Assembly: GCA_035296325.1 (NCBI GenBank) | Contig: DATHBD010000027.1 | Coordinates: 51,287 to 115,286 of the forward strand | DNA length: 64,000 nt | Origin: DATHBD01 sp035296325 | GTDB lineage: Bacteria; Actinomycetota; Actinomycetes; Mycobacteriales; Micromonosporaceae | Direction: 5' to 3' | Part shown: piece by piece, positions 1-8,235 of the stretch | How positions within the stretch are numbered: position 1 is the first letter of the stretch | Layout: each line of letters opens with the position of its first letter | Program-made: the position numbers and the translations under genes | Notes under the pieces: model-generated | The model's database searches: none | Told to the model about the DNA's origin: nothing | The model's input: the letters and a program-made list of their open reading frames with translations, nothing else

Positions 1-567
1 GACCAGCAGACCGGTGGTCGCGATGACCGTAACGATTGCCACGATGGCCCGCAGTGCTCTCGGCGTACTGGTCGGCAACATGAACTCGGCTGCGAGTGAC
101 TTCGCCGCGATCGGTACGCCCACTGCGAGCATGGCCAGCAACAGGTAGGACAGCAGCAGCGAACCGTACTGTCCGGCGAACGCCTCGACCGGCGACGTGA
201 CATAGGACTGATACGTCCGCGACGGATGGTCGCCGAGTGTCAGGTCGCCGAGCGCGAAGCCAACGGTGAGATATAGCCCGACCGCGCCCGAGGCCGCCCC
301 GATGGCCGCGACGAGCATCAGCAGCCAGAGCGCCTCGGTGAAGATGATGTCGAAACCCGGGTGGAACGCGCCGACGACGAACCCGCCGACGAAGGCGACG
401 ATCGGTGCGAGCAGGCCGATCAGTGGCCGGGCCGCCAGGTAGAGGCCGTCCACTGTGGCGACGGCGAGTCCGGCCGAGATCCGGCGGACCCGCAGCGGCA
501 GACCCACCCAGAGCGCGTCACTGATGCGCGTCCACGGCGACGGATGACTCGTGAGGGGTGCTGTCAT
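1..567 (-). CDS. Multi-pass membrane protein, C-terminus cut by window edge
   Basis: The ATG at 565-567 opens a frame of 189 codons that runs off the left edge without a stop. The protein begins MTAPLTSHPSPWTR and has long hydrophobic segments at about residues 35-60, 70-95 and 140-165, so it is an integral membrane protein. I do not recognise the family. It overlaps the end of the upstream same-strand membrane gene by 50 nt, which suggests translational coupling and a shared complex or function. GGGGAGACC just before the ATG can serve as the ribosome binding site. Function unknown; the coding call rests on the open frame, start signal and hydrophobic pattern. Confidence 0.6.
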   Translation of the reverse strand, partial: MTAPLTSHPSPWTRISDALWVGLPLRVRRISAGLAVATVDGLYLAARPLIGLLAPIVAFVGGFVVGAFHPGFDIIFTEALWLLMLVAAIGAASGAVGLYLTVGFALGDLTLGDHPSRTYQSYVTSPVEAFAGQYGSLLLSYLLLAMLAVGVPIAAKSLAAEFMLPTSTPRALRAIVAIVTVIATTGLLV

Positions 568-1198
568 GGTCTCCCCATCTGTTGCTCCGCAGGAGGGCAC
601 GCGCGAGCACGCCGAGAACCAGCCCGTACGCCACATGCCCGGTGACACTCACGGACAGGAACTCATCGAGTGCCTTCAGACCCAGCCAGCCCGGATACAC
701 CGAGACCATCAAGCCTTCCAGCACGAACGCCCACAGGATTCCGGCCACCGGACCGCGATGCCCAAATGCGACGGTGTACGCGACGCCGAAGGCGATGCCG
801 TTGCAGACGTGGAACGCCGTACCGGTGATCATGTGTGTGCGCCTTGACTGGTCGGGATCGGTCAACGCGATTCCGAACAGTCGCCACGCCTCCAACGGGT
901 TGATCTTCAGCCCGGCGTACTCGACGAGGCTCAGGCGCACCGCGTCGTAGGCCACGGTGGCGAGCAGCCCACTGAACGCGCCGATGGCGATCCGCCGCAC
1001 CGCCTTCCGTCGGCGCTCGGGCGGCAGCCGTCGAAGAACCGTGGTGGCCACGACCAGGCCGGCCAGGGTGAGCGCGAGGAACGTCCAGCGCAGCGAGACG
1101 CCGGCGAGAATGTAGACGAGCAGAGCCGCGCCGCTGGCCAGAAAGACCGCGCCGAGCAACCACTCGATCCGGAAGGATCGGCGAGGACCAGCGGGCAC
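518..1198 (-). CDS. Hypothetical membrane protein, about seven segments
   Basis: A 226-residue protein starting at GTG 1198 with hydrophobic stretches near residues 14-31, 36-54, 128-145, 150-168 and 185-203, and basic loops such as RRLPPERRRKAVRR between them (inside-positive). The pattern is that of an inner-membrane protein without an enzymatic signature; a conserved-looking polar helix (FHVCNGIAFG) may be functional. It is first in a two-gene leftward unit, overlapping the next gene by 50 nt. The hydrophilic tail (SVAVDAHQ) lies inside the next gene's start, so a slightly different stop or start arrangement cannot be excluded. Family not recognised. Confidence 0.65.
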   Translation of the reverse strand: MPAGPRRSFRIEWLLGAVFLASGAALLVYILAGVSLRWTFLALTLAGLVVATTVLRRLPPERRRKAVRRIAIGAFSGLLATVAYDAVRLSLVEYAGLKINPLEAWRLFGIALTDPDQSRRTHMITGTAFHVCNGIAFGVAYTVAFGHRGPVAGILWAFVLEGLMVSVYPGWLGLKALDEFLSVSVTGHVAYGLVLGVLARALLRSNRWGDHDSTPHESSVAVDAHQ

Positions 1199-1320
1199 CC
1201 GACCACGTTACGCAACAAGCAACGCGTGAGCTCGGTCCAGACGGTCGCGATTGCGGTGCCATGTATGCGGTACGAACGTCTGCACCTTTCGACGTTGTCG
1301 CTGCGTCCATCCCGATGTAT

Positions 1321-1334
1321 GCAGCGATCGCTGC
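1321..1334. promoter_or_regulatory. 14-bp perfect palindrome in divergent intergenic region
   Basis: GCAGCGATCGCTGC is a perfect palindrome between the leftward membrane gene (start 1198) and the rightward secreted protein (start 1447). The 10-mer ATGTATGCRG occurs at 1261 and again at 1315, just before it. A TATAGT hexamer at 1384-1389 could be the -10 box for the rightward gene, but no good -35 is visible. It could be an operator; there is no functional evidence. Confidence 0.3.
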
Positions 1335-1446
1335 AGGGCGTATCCCTTCCCGTTCGGGCAACGTCACCGCATCGACAGCGCTTTATAGTAGAGACTCGCT
1401 GCCCGAGCGCACCGCGGCGAAGCCGTACCGTCGAAGGGGCGTACCG

Positions 1447-2463
1447 ATGATTCACCTCCCGCGTACCCTGGCATTCCTGGTCAGCGCGCCGCTGCTGGCC
1501 GCGGCGGTGGCGGCCTCACCGGCGCCGGCCGTCGCCGCGCCGGAGCAGCCGGCGTCGCCGAGCTTTCCCGGCCCGCCCAGTGTCGTGGACCTCCTGCCGA
1601 CCCGGGCCACCCTGGTCTGGGAGCCGCCCGGCACCGACCCGCTGGTGACCTACTACCGGATCTATCAGGTGACCACCGTCGACGGTCGGGCCGAGACGCG
1701 GTTTCTCAATGGCACCAGCACCACGTCCTTCGTCGCGGCGGTGCTGAAGCCCGACACCGAGTACACCTATGTCGTGGAGACCGGTGACGAGACGAGCAAC
1801 GGCCTGCGATCGCCGGCGGTGACGTTCCGGACGCCGCCCGCACCGGACGAGACCGAGCCGCCGACGGCCCCAGGAGCGCCCGTCGCCACCGCCACGGGGC
1901 CGAACGACCTCACCCTGACCTGGGCGCCGTCCATAGATGACTCGGGTGTCGCATATTACGACGTCGTCCTCCATCGTGCGATCGGCGGCACTGTGGTGGC
2001 CGGCCGCACCATCACCACGACGGACTGGACGGCCACCCAACAGATACCCGACTTCGACTACGCCTACCACGTCGTCGCGGTCGATCACAGCGGCAACGGG
2101 TCCGCGCCGTCGGAGGTCGTCCGGGTGCGAATGCCGGCCGACCCGCGCAATCCGTGCCAACAGGTGCGGTCCATCGCCAGCGAGCGCCGCGTGGGCCACT
2201 TCGAGGCGGAGGTCACGATCGCGAACACCGGCCGGTGGGCCGACGCGTACACGGTGCGGTTTCTGCTGGCCCCCGGCCAGCGGGTCACCGAGGCGGACCA
2301 CCCGTGGGCGCAGGTCGGCAACGAGGTCCTCCTGTGGTACCAGGGCTGGGCCGGAGGCCTGTGGGCGGGTGAGAACACGTTCCGGCTCTCCGGCACGCAC
2401 ACCGGAGCCAACCCGCCGCCGACCGACATCCGGCTCAACGGCAACCCGTGCGCGCCGCACTGA
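1447..2463 (+). CDS. Secreted protein: two FN3 domains and a CBM2-like domain
   Basis: I start at ATG 1447 because it is directly followed by a signal peptide (MIHLPRTLAFLVSAPLLAA, cleavage near residue 31); the open frame extends further upstream but without signal-like sequence. Mature parts are two fibronectin type III modules (about 42-131 and 137-230) and a C-terminal module (about 234-338). The latter has the family-2 carbohydrate-binding layout: paired cysteines near both ends (NPC and NPC), EVTIANTG, PGQRV, and the closing LNGNPC. Several CBM2 surface residues differ, so cellulose binding is uncertain. No catalytic domain is present. Probably an extracellular binding or adhesion protein; length 338 residues. 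Confidence 0.75.
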   Translation: MIHLPRTLAFLVSAPLLAAAVAASPAPAVAAPEQPASPSFPGPPSVVDLLPTRATLVWEPPGTDPLVTYYRIYQVTTVDGRAETRFLNGTSTTSFVAAVLKPDTEYTYVVETGDETSNGLRSPAVTFRTPPAPDETEPPTAPGAPVATATGPNDLTLTWAPSIDDSGVAYYDVVLHRAIGGTVVAGRTITTTDWTATQQIPDFDYAYHVVAVDHSGNGSAPSEVVRVRMPADPRNPCQQVRSIASERRVGHFEAEVTIANTGRWADAYTVRFLLAPGQRVTEADHPWAQVGNEVLLWYQGWAGGLWAGENTFRLSGTHTGANPPPTDIRLNGNPCAPH

Positions 2464-2580
2464 CCGGTTCGGTGCCTGCGATCCTGGACCGTGGCAGCCG
2501 CCACACGTTGACGGTCACGGTGACGGGTGCAGGTGGAGCGGATGCGTGTGGGCGTCGGACCCGTTGGCTACGGTGGTCCG

Positions 2581-3099
2581 ATGCGTGAAACGCCTGACGA
2601 ACTCAGCGAACTCCAAGCCCTGCTCGACGCTTCCCTGTCCCGCTCCACCGCCCACCTCCGCTCGATCATCACCGAACGAACGCTGACCGCGGAGCAGCTC
2701 ACCCGCGTCCTGACCGGCATGTGCACGCTCGCGCTGTCCACCGTGACAGCGAAGGGCGAGCCGCGCATCAGCGGCGTAGACGGCCACTTCCTCCACGGCA
2801 GGTGGTGCTTCGGCACGGCCCGTACGGCCGCCAAGGCCCGCCACCTCGCCTCCCGGCCCGCCGCCAGCGTCGCGCACATGCGTGGGGAGGAGCTCGGGGT
2901 ATTCGCGCACGGCACGGTCGAGATCCTCAACCCCGAGATCGGCGAGCCGGCCGCGGACTGGCCGGACCTCCTCGCGTACTTGAAAAACTTCTACGGCAAC
3001 GACGCCTTCGACTGGAACAAGGACGTGGTCTACTACCGGCTGCACCCGCACTGGATGACTGTTTACGCGGCCGACGTCGCCAAACTCGCCGCCGGATAA
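2581..3099 (+). CDS. Pyridoxamine 5'-phosphate oxidase-like flavin-binding protein
   Basis: A 172-residue cytosolic protein. After an N-terminal helix (residues 1-40) comes the split-barrel core of the FMN/F420-binding PNPOx-like superfamily: LALSTVTAKGEPRISGVDG, GRWCFGTARTAAKARHL, HMRGEELGVFAHGTVEIL, then a conserved tail with WNKDVVYYRLHPHWMTVYA. This family reduces or binds flavin-type cofactors; substrate is not predictable here. I chose ATG 2581 (MRETPDELSEL); the frame remains open 54 nt further upstream but that stretch is low-complexity. It converges on the Tat lipoprotein gene. Confidence 0.8.
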   Translation: MRETPDELSELQALLDASLSRSTAHLRSIITERTLTAEQLTRVLTGMCTLALSTVTAKGEPRISGVDGHFLHGRWCFGTARTAAKARHLASRPAASVAHMRGEELGVFAHGTVEILNPEIGEPAADWPDLLAYLKNFYGNDAFDWNKDVVYYRLHPHWMTVYAADVAKLAAG

Positions 3100-3132
3100 C
3101 CGAACCGCGGGCGGCTGATCAACGCCGGCCAA

Positions 3133-4236
3133 TTACGGCCCGAGCCTGCGGGAGCCGGTCCCGTTCCCGAGCACCCACCGCAGATCCAGCCGGCATCCCG
3201 GTTGGCTCTGGAACCGGCCAAGGCCCTGGAGGTGCGCTCCGGCGAAGAACTCCTGCCGTTGGGTCAGTGAAACCCGTGGTGGCTGCAGGTCCACCCCCAC
3301 GGTGGTCCTCGAGAGGGGCACCTGGATGTTCGCCGCGATGAACAGTGCCGCCAGGTCGGCGGCGACCGCACCGACCGCTGGGCACGATCCCCTTGGGGCT
3401 CTGCCGGTGTCGGACTCGGGCAGGTAGTCGAAGTGCTCGCCCTGGTACACCGCCGAGTACCGGGGTTGGGTGAGCTGATCCCAGAGATGGTTGGGCCCGT
3501 CGAGGTCTTCCTGGTCGATGCCGGGTCCGTTGCCGTTGGCCCACATGAGGAACGACGGTGCGGCCACCGGCGTCAGCGACGGAAGTGCAGGACCGAGTTC
3601 CAGGTATGGGCCGCTCAGGCTCACGAACGCGGCGAAGGCCGGGCGCGCCGCGGCAACCCGTGCTGCCAGCATCGCGCCCCACGAGTGCCCGGCGACGGCG
3701 GTGAACTCGGGCTGCTTGTGGACCCATGTCGAGTCAGACCACTGGGTACGGACCCAGTCGATGTCGCGCAGCGCGGCGGCGACCGCTGGTTCCGCGTCCT
3801 CCGTGGGGGGCGCCGGGAGGTGGCTCGGAACGACCACTACGAACCCGGAGCGGGCCAACACGGCCGGGAGTTGCCACCAGCGGCGGTGGTAGCCGTTGGT
3901 CGGGATGCCGGCCGGGGGCTGGCCGTGCAGGAACAGCACGACCGGCCAGCGGACCAGGCAGAGCTTCAGGATCGGCGGCGCGCTGGTAAATCCTTCGACG
4001 GTCGGATAGAAGATCCGGAGGTTCCGGGGCGCTCCCGAGGCGACGGTGAGGTCCTGCACGCCCCAGAACACCGGGTGTGCGATATCAGGCGTCCAGGTGA
4101 CGCCGCCGGATTCGGTCGGGTCGGTAGGGCAGCTTTGCGCGACCACTTCGACGAGGTCGGCGCAGCCCGGCAACACCATCAACGACGATGCGCCGACAGC
4201 GCCGACCAAGAATCGGCGACGATCCATGTGCCTCAT
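3133..4236 (-). CDS. Tat-exported lipoprotein alpha/beta hydrolase
   Basis: A 367-residue secreted hydrolase. The N-terminus MRHMDRRRFLVGAVGASS carries a twin-arginine motif and ends in a lipobox (LPGC), so it should be exported folded and lipid-anchored. The alpha/beta-hydrolase fold shows the oxyanion strand VVLFLHGQPP, the nucleophile elbow GHSWGAM, and a late FDYLPESD region that may hold the acid or histidine. It resembles the PETase/acetylhydrolase-like lipase group, but the natural ester is unknown. ATG 4227 (MDRRRF) is an equally good start. Divergent from the ABC exporter genes. Confidence 0.75.
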   Translation of the reverse strand: MRHMDRRRFLVGAVGASSLMVLPGCADLVEVVAQSCPTDPTESGGVTWTPDIAHPVFWGVQDLTVASGAPRNLRIFYPTVEGFTSAPPILKLCLVRWPVVLFLHGQPPAGIPTNGYHRRWWQLPAVLARSGFVVVVPSHLPAPPTEDAEPAVAAALRDIDWVRTQWSDSTWVHKQPEFTAVAGHSWGAMLAARVAAARPAFAAFVSLSGPYLELGPALPSLTPVAAPSFLMWANGNGPGIDQEDLDGPNHLWDQLTQPRYSAVYQGEHFDYLPESDTGRAPRGSCPAVGAVAADLAALFIAANIQVPLSRTTVGVDLQPPRVSLTQRQEFFAGAHLQGLGRFQSQPGCRLDLRWVLGNGTGSRRLGP

Positions 4237-4407
4237 GATGTGCCCCGTCCACGTGCGCCGGGCTGAGTAGCGCTGACACCAGGAGCAGCGTATGCCGGTG
4301 AACCAGAGGCGGGTGTCCGGTGGAGGACAGCCGTGACGATCTGTCAGGAAACGAACTCGGCGGAGGGGTCAGCAACCTGGGCAGAGCAGCATCCTGATTT
4401 ACCGGGC

Positions 4408-4439
4408 TTGACCTTGACGCAGCGTCAACCCCGCATGCT
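4408..4439 (+). promoter_or_regulatory. MerR-type promoter with 15-bp dyad before the exporter
   Basis: TTGACC (4408-4413, -35) is followed by the perfect dyad TTGACGC-A-GCGTCAA (4414-4428) and then CATGCT (4434-4439, -10), giving a spacer of 20 bp. A long spacer filled by a dyad is the hallmark of promoters untwisted by MerR-family activators. The exporter ATG at 4446 lies only 6 bp beyond the -10, so the transcript would be leaderless or start a little elsewhere. The MerR gene at 6081 is the obvious candidate regulator. Confidence 0.55.
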
Positions 4440-4445
4440 GGCGCC

Positions 4446-5291
4446 ATGCCCATAGAAACCCGGACCACGGTAGAGCGGGCCCACGGGCCTGCGATCGAAG
4501 TGCGCGGCTTGGAGAAGTCGTACAAGGAGCTGCGCGTACTGCGCGGCGTGGATCTCGTCGTACCACGGGGCAGCATCTTCGCTCTACTCGGCTCCAACGG
4601 GGCGGGTAAGACCACGGTCGTGAAAATCATGTCCACGCTGCTGAAGCCGGACGCCGGGACGACCAGCGTCAACGGCTTCGACGTCGTCACCCAAGCGGGG
4701 AAGGTGCGGGAGTCCATCAGCCTGACGGGTCAGTTCGCCGCCGTTGACGAAATCCTGAGCGGGCGCGAGAACCTGGTGCTCGTCGCCCGGTTGCGGCACC
4801 TGAAGGGCGCCGGTCGGATCGCCGATGAACTGCTGGTCCGCTTCGGGCTCAGCGACGCGGCCGAGCGGAGAGTGTCGACGTACTCGGGTGGCATGCGCCG
4901 CCGCCTCGACATCGCGATGAGCCTCATCGGGCACCCACCGCTGATCTTCCTCGACGAACCGACGGCTGGGCTCGATCCGCAGGCGCGGCTGGACGTGTGG
5001 CAGGCGGTCAGGGATCTCGCCAGGGAGGGCACGACCGTGCTGCTCACCACGCAGTACCTCGAGGAGGCCGAACAGCTTGCCGACCGGATCGCGATCCTCC
5101 ATCAGGGGCGCATCTTCGCCAATGGCACCCTGCCAGAGCTCAAGCGGCTGCTCCCGCCCGCGAAGGTCGAGTACGTCGAGAAGCAGCCGACCCTCGAGGA
5201 TGTCTTCCTCGCCATCGTCGGTGCCGACAGCACCGCTCACAAAGACGGCGCGGTCAGCGTCCCCGGCACGACAACGAAGGGCCCCCGATGA
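4446..5291 (+). CDS. DrrA-like ABC exporter ATPase
   Basis: A 281-residue ATP-binding subunit of an ABC-2 type exporter. Walker A GSNGAGKTT lies near residue 50, the signature STYSGGMRRRLDIA near 143, and Walker B LIFLDEPTAGLDP near 164, followed by the H-loop region (LTTQYLEEAE). The C-terminal extension with PTLEDVFLAIV is typical of DrrA/daunorubicin-resistance type ATPases, which power export of hydrophobic drugs or lipids. Stop TGA overlaps the permease ATG (ATGA), so the two are co-translated. Substrate unknown. Confidence 0.9.
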   Translation: MPIETRTTVERAHGPAIEVRGLEKSYKELRVLRGVDLVVPRGSIFALLGSNGAGKTTVVKIMSTLLKPDAGTTSVNGFDVVTQAGKVRESISLTGQFAAVDEILSGRENLVLVARLRHLKGAGRIADELLVRFGLSDAAERRVSTYSGGMRRRLDIAMSLIGHPPLIFLDEPTAGLDPQARLDVWQAVRDLAREGTTVLLTTQYLEEAEQLADRIAILHQGRIFANGTLPELKRLLPPAKVEYVEKQPTLEDVFLAIVGADSTAHKDGAVSVPGTTTKGPR

Positions 5292-6049
5292 CGAAGCGTT
5301 TCCTCGGCGACACCGCCGTCCTGCTGGGGCGGTCCCTGCGCCACATCAGCCGCAGCCCGGACACCATTATCACGACTATGATCATGCCGATCGCGTTCAT
5401 GCTGCTGTTCGTTTACGTGTTCGGCGGTGCGATCCAGACCGGGTCCGACAAGTACGTGAACTACCTGTTGCCCGGCATCCTCCTCATCACGGTCGCGTCT
5501 GGTATCTCCTACACCGCGTTCCGGCTCTTCCTGGACATGAAGGGCGGCATTTTCGAGCGGTTCCAGTCCATGCCGATCGCACGCTCCTCCGTGTTGTGGG
5601 CGCACGTGCTGACCTCATTGGTCGCCAATCTGATCTCGCTCGTGGTCGTTGTGCTGGTCGCCCTCCTCATGGGCTTCCGCTCCGGGGCCGGCGCGCTGGA
5701 ATGGTTGGCGGTCGCCGGCATTATGATGCTGTTCACCCTGGCTCTGACCTGGCTGGCCGTGATCCCCGGTCTGACCGCGAAGTCCGTGGAGGGTGCGAGC
5801 GCGTTTTCCTATCCGCTCATTTTTCTACCGTTCATCAGCTCGGCGTTCGTCCCCACGGCGAGCATGCCCGGCCCCGTGCGGGCCTTCGCGGAGAACCAGC
5901 CGGTGACGTCCATCGTCAACACGATCCGCGACCTGTTCGCTCAGCAGCAGGTCGGCGGCGACATCTCGATCGCACTCGCCTGGTGTGTCGGTCTCCTCAT
6001 CGTCTCGTACAGCGGGGCCATGGCCATCTACCACCGCAAGGTCGGTTGA
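5288..6049 (+). CDS. ABC-2 type exporter permease (DrrB-like)
   Basis: A 253-residue membrane protein with about six transmembrane helices, beginning MTKRFLGDTAVLLGRSLR and containing the ABC-2 hallmarks: SRSPDTIITTMIMPIAFMLL, GILLITVASGISYTAFRLFLD, FERFQSMPIARSS and PVTSIVNTIRDLF. It pairs with the upstream ATPase (4-nt overlap) to form a daunorubicin-resistance-type efflux pump. The longer open frame starting at 4997 is a read-through of the ATPase region in another frame; ATG 5288 is the real start. Confidence 0.9.
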   Translation: MTKRFLGDTAVLLGRSLRHISRSPDTIITTMIMPIAFMLLFVYVFGGAIQTGSDKYVNYLLPGILLITVASGISYTAFRLFLDMKGGIFERFQSMPIARSSVLWAHVLTSLVANLISLVVVVLVALLMGFRSGAGALEWLAVAGIMMLFTLALTWLAVIPGLTAKSVEGASAFSYPLIFLPFISSAFVPTASMPGPVRAFAENQPVTSIVNTIRDLFAQQQVGGDISIALAWCVGLLIVSYSGAMAIYHRKVG

Positions 6050-6080
6050 CGATGTGCGTCGTTGGTGCAGGCATGAAGCC

Positions 6081-6851
6081 ATGCTGACGATCGGGCGCCT
6101 GGCGTCCTATGCCGGGGTAACCATTCGGGCGGTGCGGCACTACCACCAGGTCGGGCTGCTCCAAGAGCCGGAGCGCGACGCCTCCGGCTACCGGACATAC
6201 GGGGCGACCGCAGTCGTGCGACTCATCCGGATCCGGACCCTGGCCGAGGCGGGCGTTCCGCTGGCCCGGGTCCGGGAGCTACTCGACGCCGACCCCGAGA
6301 CGTTCGCCGCGGCCACCACCGGGATCGACCGGCAGTTGCGTGCGCAGATCCGCGCTCTCCAGGAGCATCGGCGGCGGATCGTACGGCTGGGCTGCGGCGA
6401 TTCCCTGGCCGTCCCAGAGGAGGTGGCCGACTACCTGAAGCGCCTGCGTGCCACCGGAGCGCCGGCGGCCCTCGTTGAGGGGGAGCGTGACGGGTGGATC
6501 CTCATGGCGGCGCGATGGCCGGAAGCGATCCCGGCGATGATGGCCGAGAAGGTGGCCCAGCTGAGCAACCCGAAAGTCATCCGGCTCTACCAGCTCCTCG
6601 GTCGGATCGCAGAGCACTGGGAGGACGACGAGCTGCTGCGCGAGACGGCCGACGTGATGACTGAACTGTTCGAGCAGGCGGCCGCCAGCGGGGAACTGGA
6701 CCTGCAGGACACGGTCGGACCCGACCCGGCGTTCATCAGCCTGATGGACTCGTTCGCCGATGGTGCCCACCCCGTGGTCGCTCGACTGCGGGCGATGATC
6801 GCCGAGCGTGGTTGGATCGGGTGGACTCGGGTCGAGAGGCGGAGGCCCTGA
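6081..6851 (+). CDS. MerR family transcriptional regulator
   Basis: A 256-residue regulator. Residues 1-70 are the MerR winged helix-turn-helix (LTIGRLASYAGVTIRAVRHYHQVGLL ends in the typical hydrophobic wing), followed by a dimerisation coiled coil and a helical effector domain of about 150 residues rather than a metal-binding loop. No cysteine cluster is seen, so a drug-like or small organic ligand is more likely than a metal. It lies 31 nt downstream of the exporter genes it probably controls through the dyad promoter at 4408-4439. Start ATG 6081 chosen at the conserved N-terminus. Confidence 0.88.
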   Translation: MLTIGRLASYAGVTIRAVRHYHQVGLLQEPERDASGYRTYGATAVVRLIRIRTLAEAGVPLARVRELLDADPETFAAATTGIDRQLRAQIRALQEHRRRIVRLGCGDSLAVPEEVADYLKRLRATGAPAALVEGERDGWILMAARWPEAIPAMMAEKVAQLSNPKVIRLYQLLGRIAEHWEDDELLRETADVMTELFEQAAASGELDLQDTVGPDPAFISLMDSFADGAHPVVARLRAMIAERGWIGWTRVERRRP

Positions 6852-6878
6852 ATTGAAGACCTGGGCGGCGCGTGGCCC

Positions 6879-8219
6879 TCATCCACCGAGCACGCGCTCG
6901 GTGTAGGAGTTCGCGAAGATCCGCTCCGGGTCGAGCCGGTTGCGCACGGCCAGGAACTCGTCGAAGCGCGGGTAGACCGGGCGTAACGAGGCGGCGTCCC
7001 GGTAGTGGATCTTCCCCCAGTGCGGGCGTCCGCCGAGTTCCTGCGCGACCTGCTCGAAGGCGCGGAAGTACGGCTCGTACGCCATCCCGACGTACTGCTG
7101 CACAGCGATGTAGGCGTTGTCGCGGGCGTACCCGGGGGAGAGCCAGGCGTCGTCCGCCCCGGTGAATCGGAGCTCCACCGGGAAGGCGACCCGGCATGGC
7201 GCCTCCTCGACGACTCGGCGCAACGCGGTGAACGCCGCCGCGAACGCCGGGCGCGGCAGCCCGTACTCCATCTCGGTGAACCGCACCCGGCGGTTGGCGC
7301 AGAAGACTCGATCCGAGCGCCCGGTGTAGGTCCGGCTGGTGAGTGCCCGAGCCGAGAAGGCACTGATCGCCGGCACCAGTCGCGGCACGGCCCGGCTCAG
7401 CCGGCAGACCCCGCCGAGTGCGGTGTTGGCGAGGAGTTCGTCGTCCCACCAGCCGCGCAGCCGGGACAGTGGCCGATCGTCGACGGGTACCCGGTTGTTG
7501 AGCTTGACCAGGAGCCGGTCGGTGTACGGAAACCAGTACAGGTCGACATGCTCGTTTTCGCTGATCAACTCGTCCAGGCGGGGGAGGATCTCGGCGACGG
7601 TGGCCGGTCGCTCCTGCGCCAGCAGTACGAAGGCGTCCGTGCACTGCAGGGTCGCCTCTACGATAGTGCCCACCGCGCCGAGGCCGACCCTTGCGGCCGC
7701 GAAGATCTCCGGTTGCGTGGACGCGGAGCACGAGACGATGTCCCCGTGCCCGTCCACGATGGTGAGACCCGCGACGAACGACGCGAGACTGCCGAAGCCG
7801 GCGCCGGTGCCGTGGGTGGCGGTGGAGATCGCCCCGGCGACGGTCTGCGCGTCGATATCCCCGAGGTTCGGCAGGGCCAGGCGGTGCCGGTGCAGCGCCT
7901 CGTTGAGCGTCCGCAGTGTCATCCCCCCCTGCACCGTGACGAGGCGGGCGGCTGCGTCCACCGACACCAGGCCGGCGAGTGCGGAGAGGTCGAGCTGCGC
8001 GTCGTCCGGCCGGGCGATGTCGGAGAATGAGTGGCCGCTGCCGACCGGCCGGAGCCGGCGCCCCTGGGCCGCGGCCGCCCGCACCACGGCGGTGACCTCC
8101 TCGATGGAGCGTGGACAGTGCACCGCCGATGGCTGTGCGTGCTGGTTGCGGGTCCAGTTCGTCCACGTGGCGGCCGGCGCCGATGCGCTCGATGGGACTG
8201 ATCGGCGGGGGTCGGGCAT
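6879..8219 (-). CDS. FAD-linked sugar-1,4-lactone oxidase (ALO family)
   Basis: A 446-residue flavoenzyme of the D-arabinono/L-gulono-1,4-lactone oxidase family. The N-terminal FAD-binding PCMH domain shows RPVGSGHSFSDIA, VQGGMTLRTLNEAL and TVAGAISTATHGTG. The C-terminal ALO domain shows FRFTEMEY-like and HWGKIHY segments (the latter carries the conserved catalytic-site region). Such enzymes oxidise a sugar lactone to an ascorbate-like product using oxygen. It lies 16 nt downstream of the PLP enzyme at 8236, likely one transcript. Start ATG 8219 (MPDPRRSV) chosen over an upstream in-frame codon at 8297 that falls inside the previous gene. Confidence 0.85.
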   Translation of the reverse strand: MPDPRRSVPSSASAPAATWTNWTRNQHAQPSAVHCPRSIEEVTAVVRAAAAQGRRLRPVGSGHSFSDIARPDDAQLDLSALAGLVSVDAAARLVTVQGGMTLRTLNEALHRHRLALPNLGDIDAQTVAGAISTATHGTGAGFGSLASFVAGLTIVDGHGDIVSCSASTQPEIFAAARVGLGAVGTIVEATLQCTDAFVLLAQERPATVAEILPRLDELISENEHVDLYWFPYTDRLLVKLNNRVPVDDRPLSRLRGWWDDELLANTALGGVCRLSRAVPRLVPAISAFSARALTSRTYTGRSDRVFCANRRVRFTEMEYGLPRPAFAAAFTALRRVVEEAPCRVAFPVELRFTGADDAWLSPGYARDNAYIAVQQYVGMAYEPYFRAFEQVAQELGGRPHWGKIHYRDAASLRPVYPRFDEFLAVRNRLDPERIFANSYTERVLGG

Positions 8220-8235
8220 GCGGCTCCTCCGAGAC

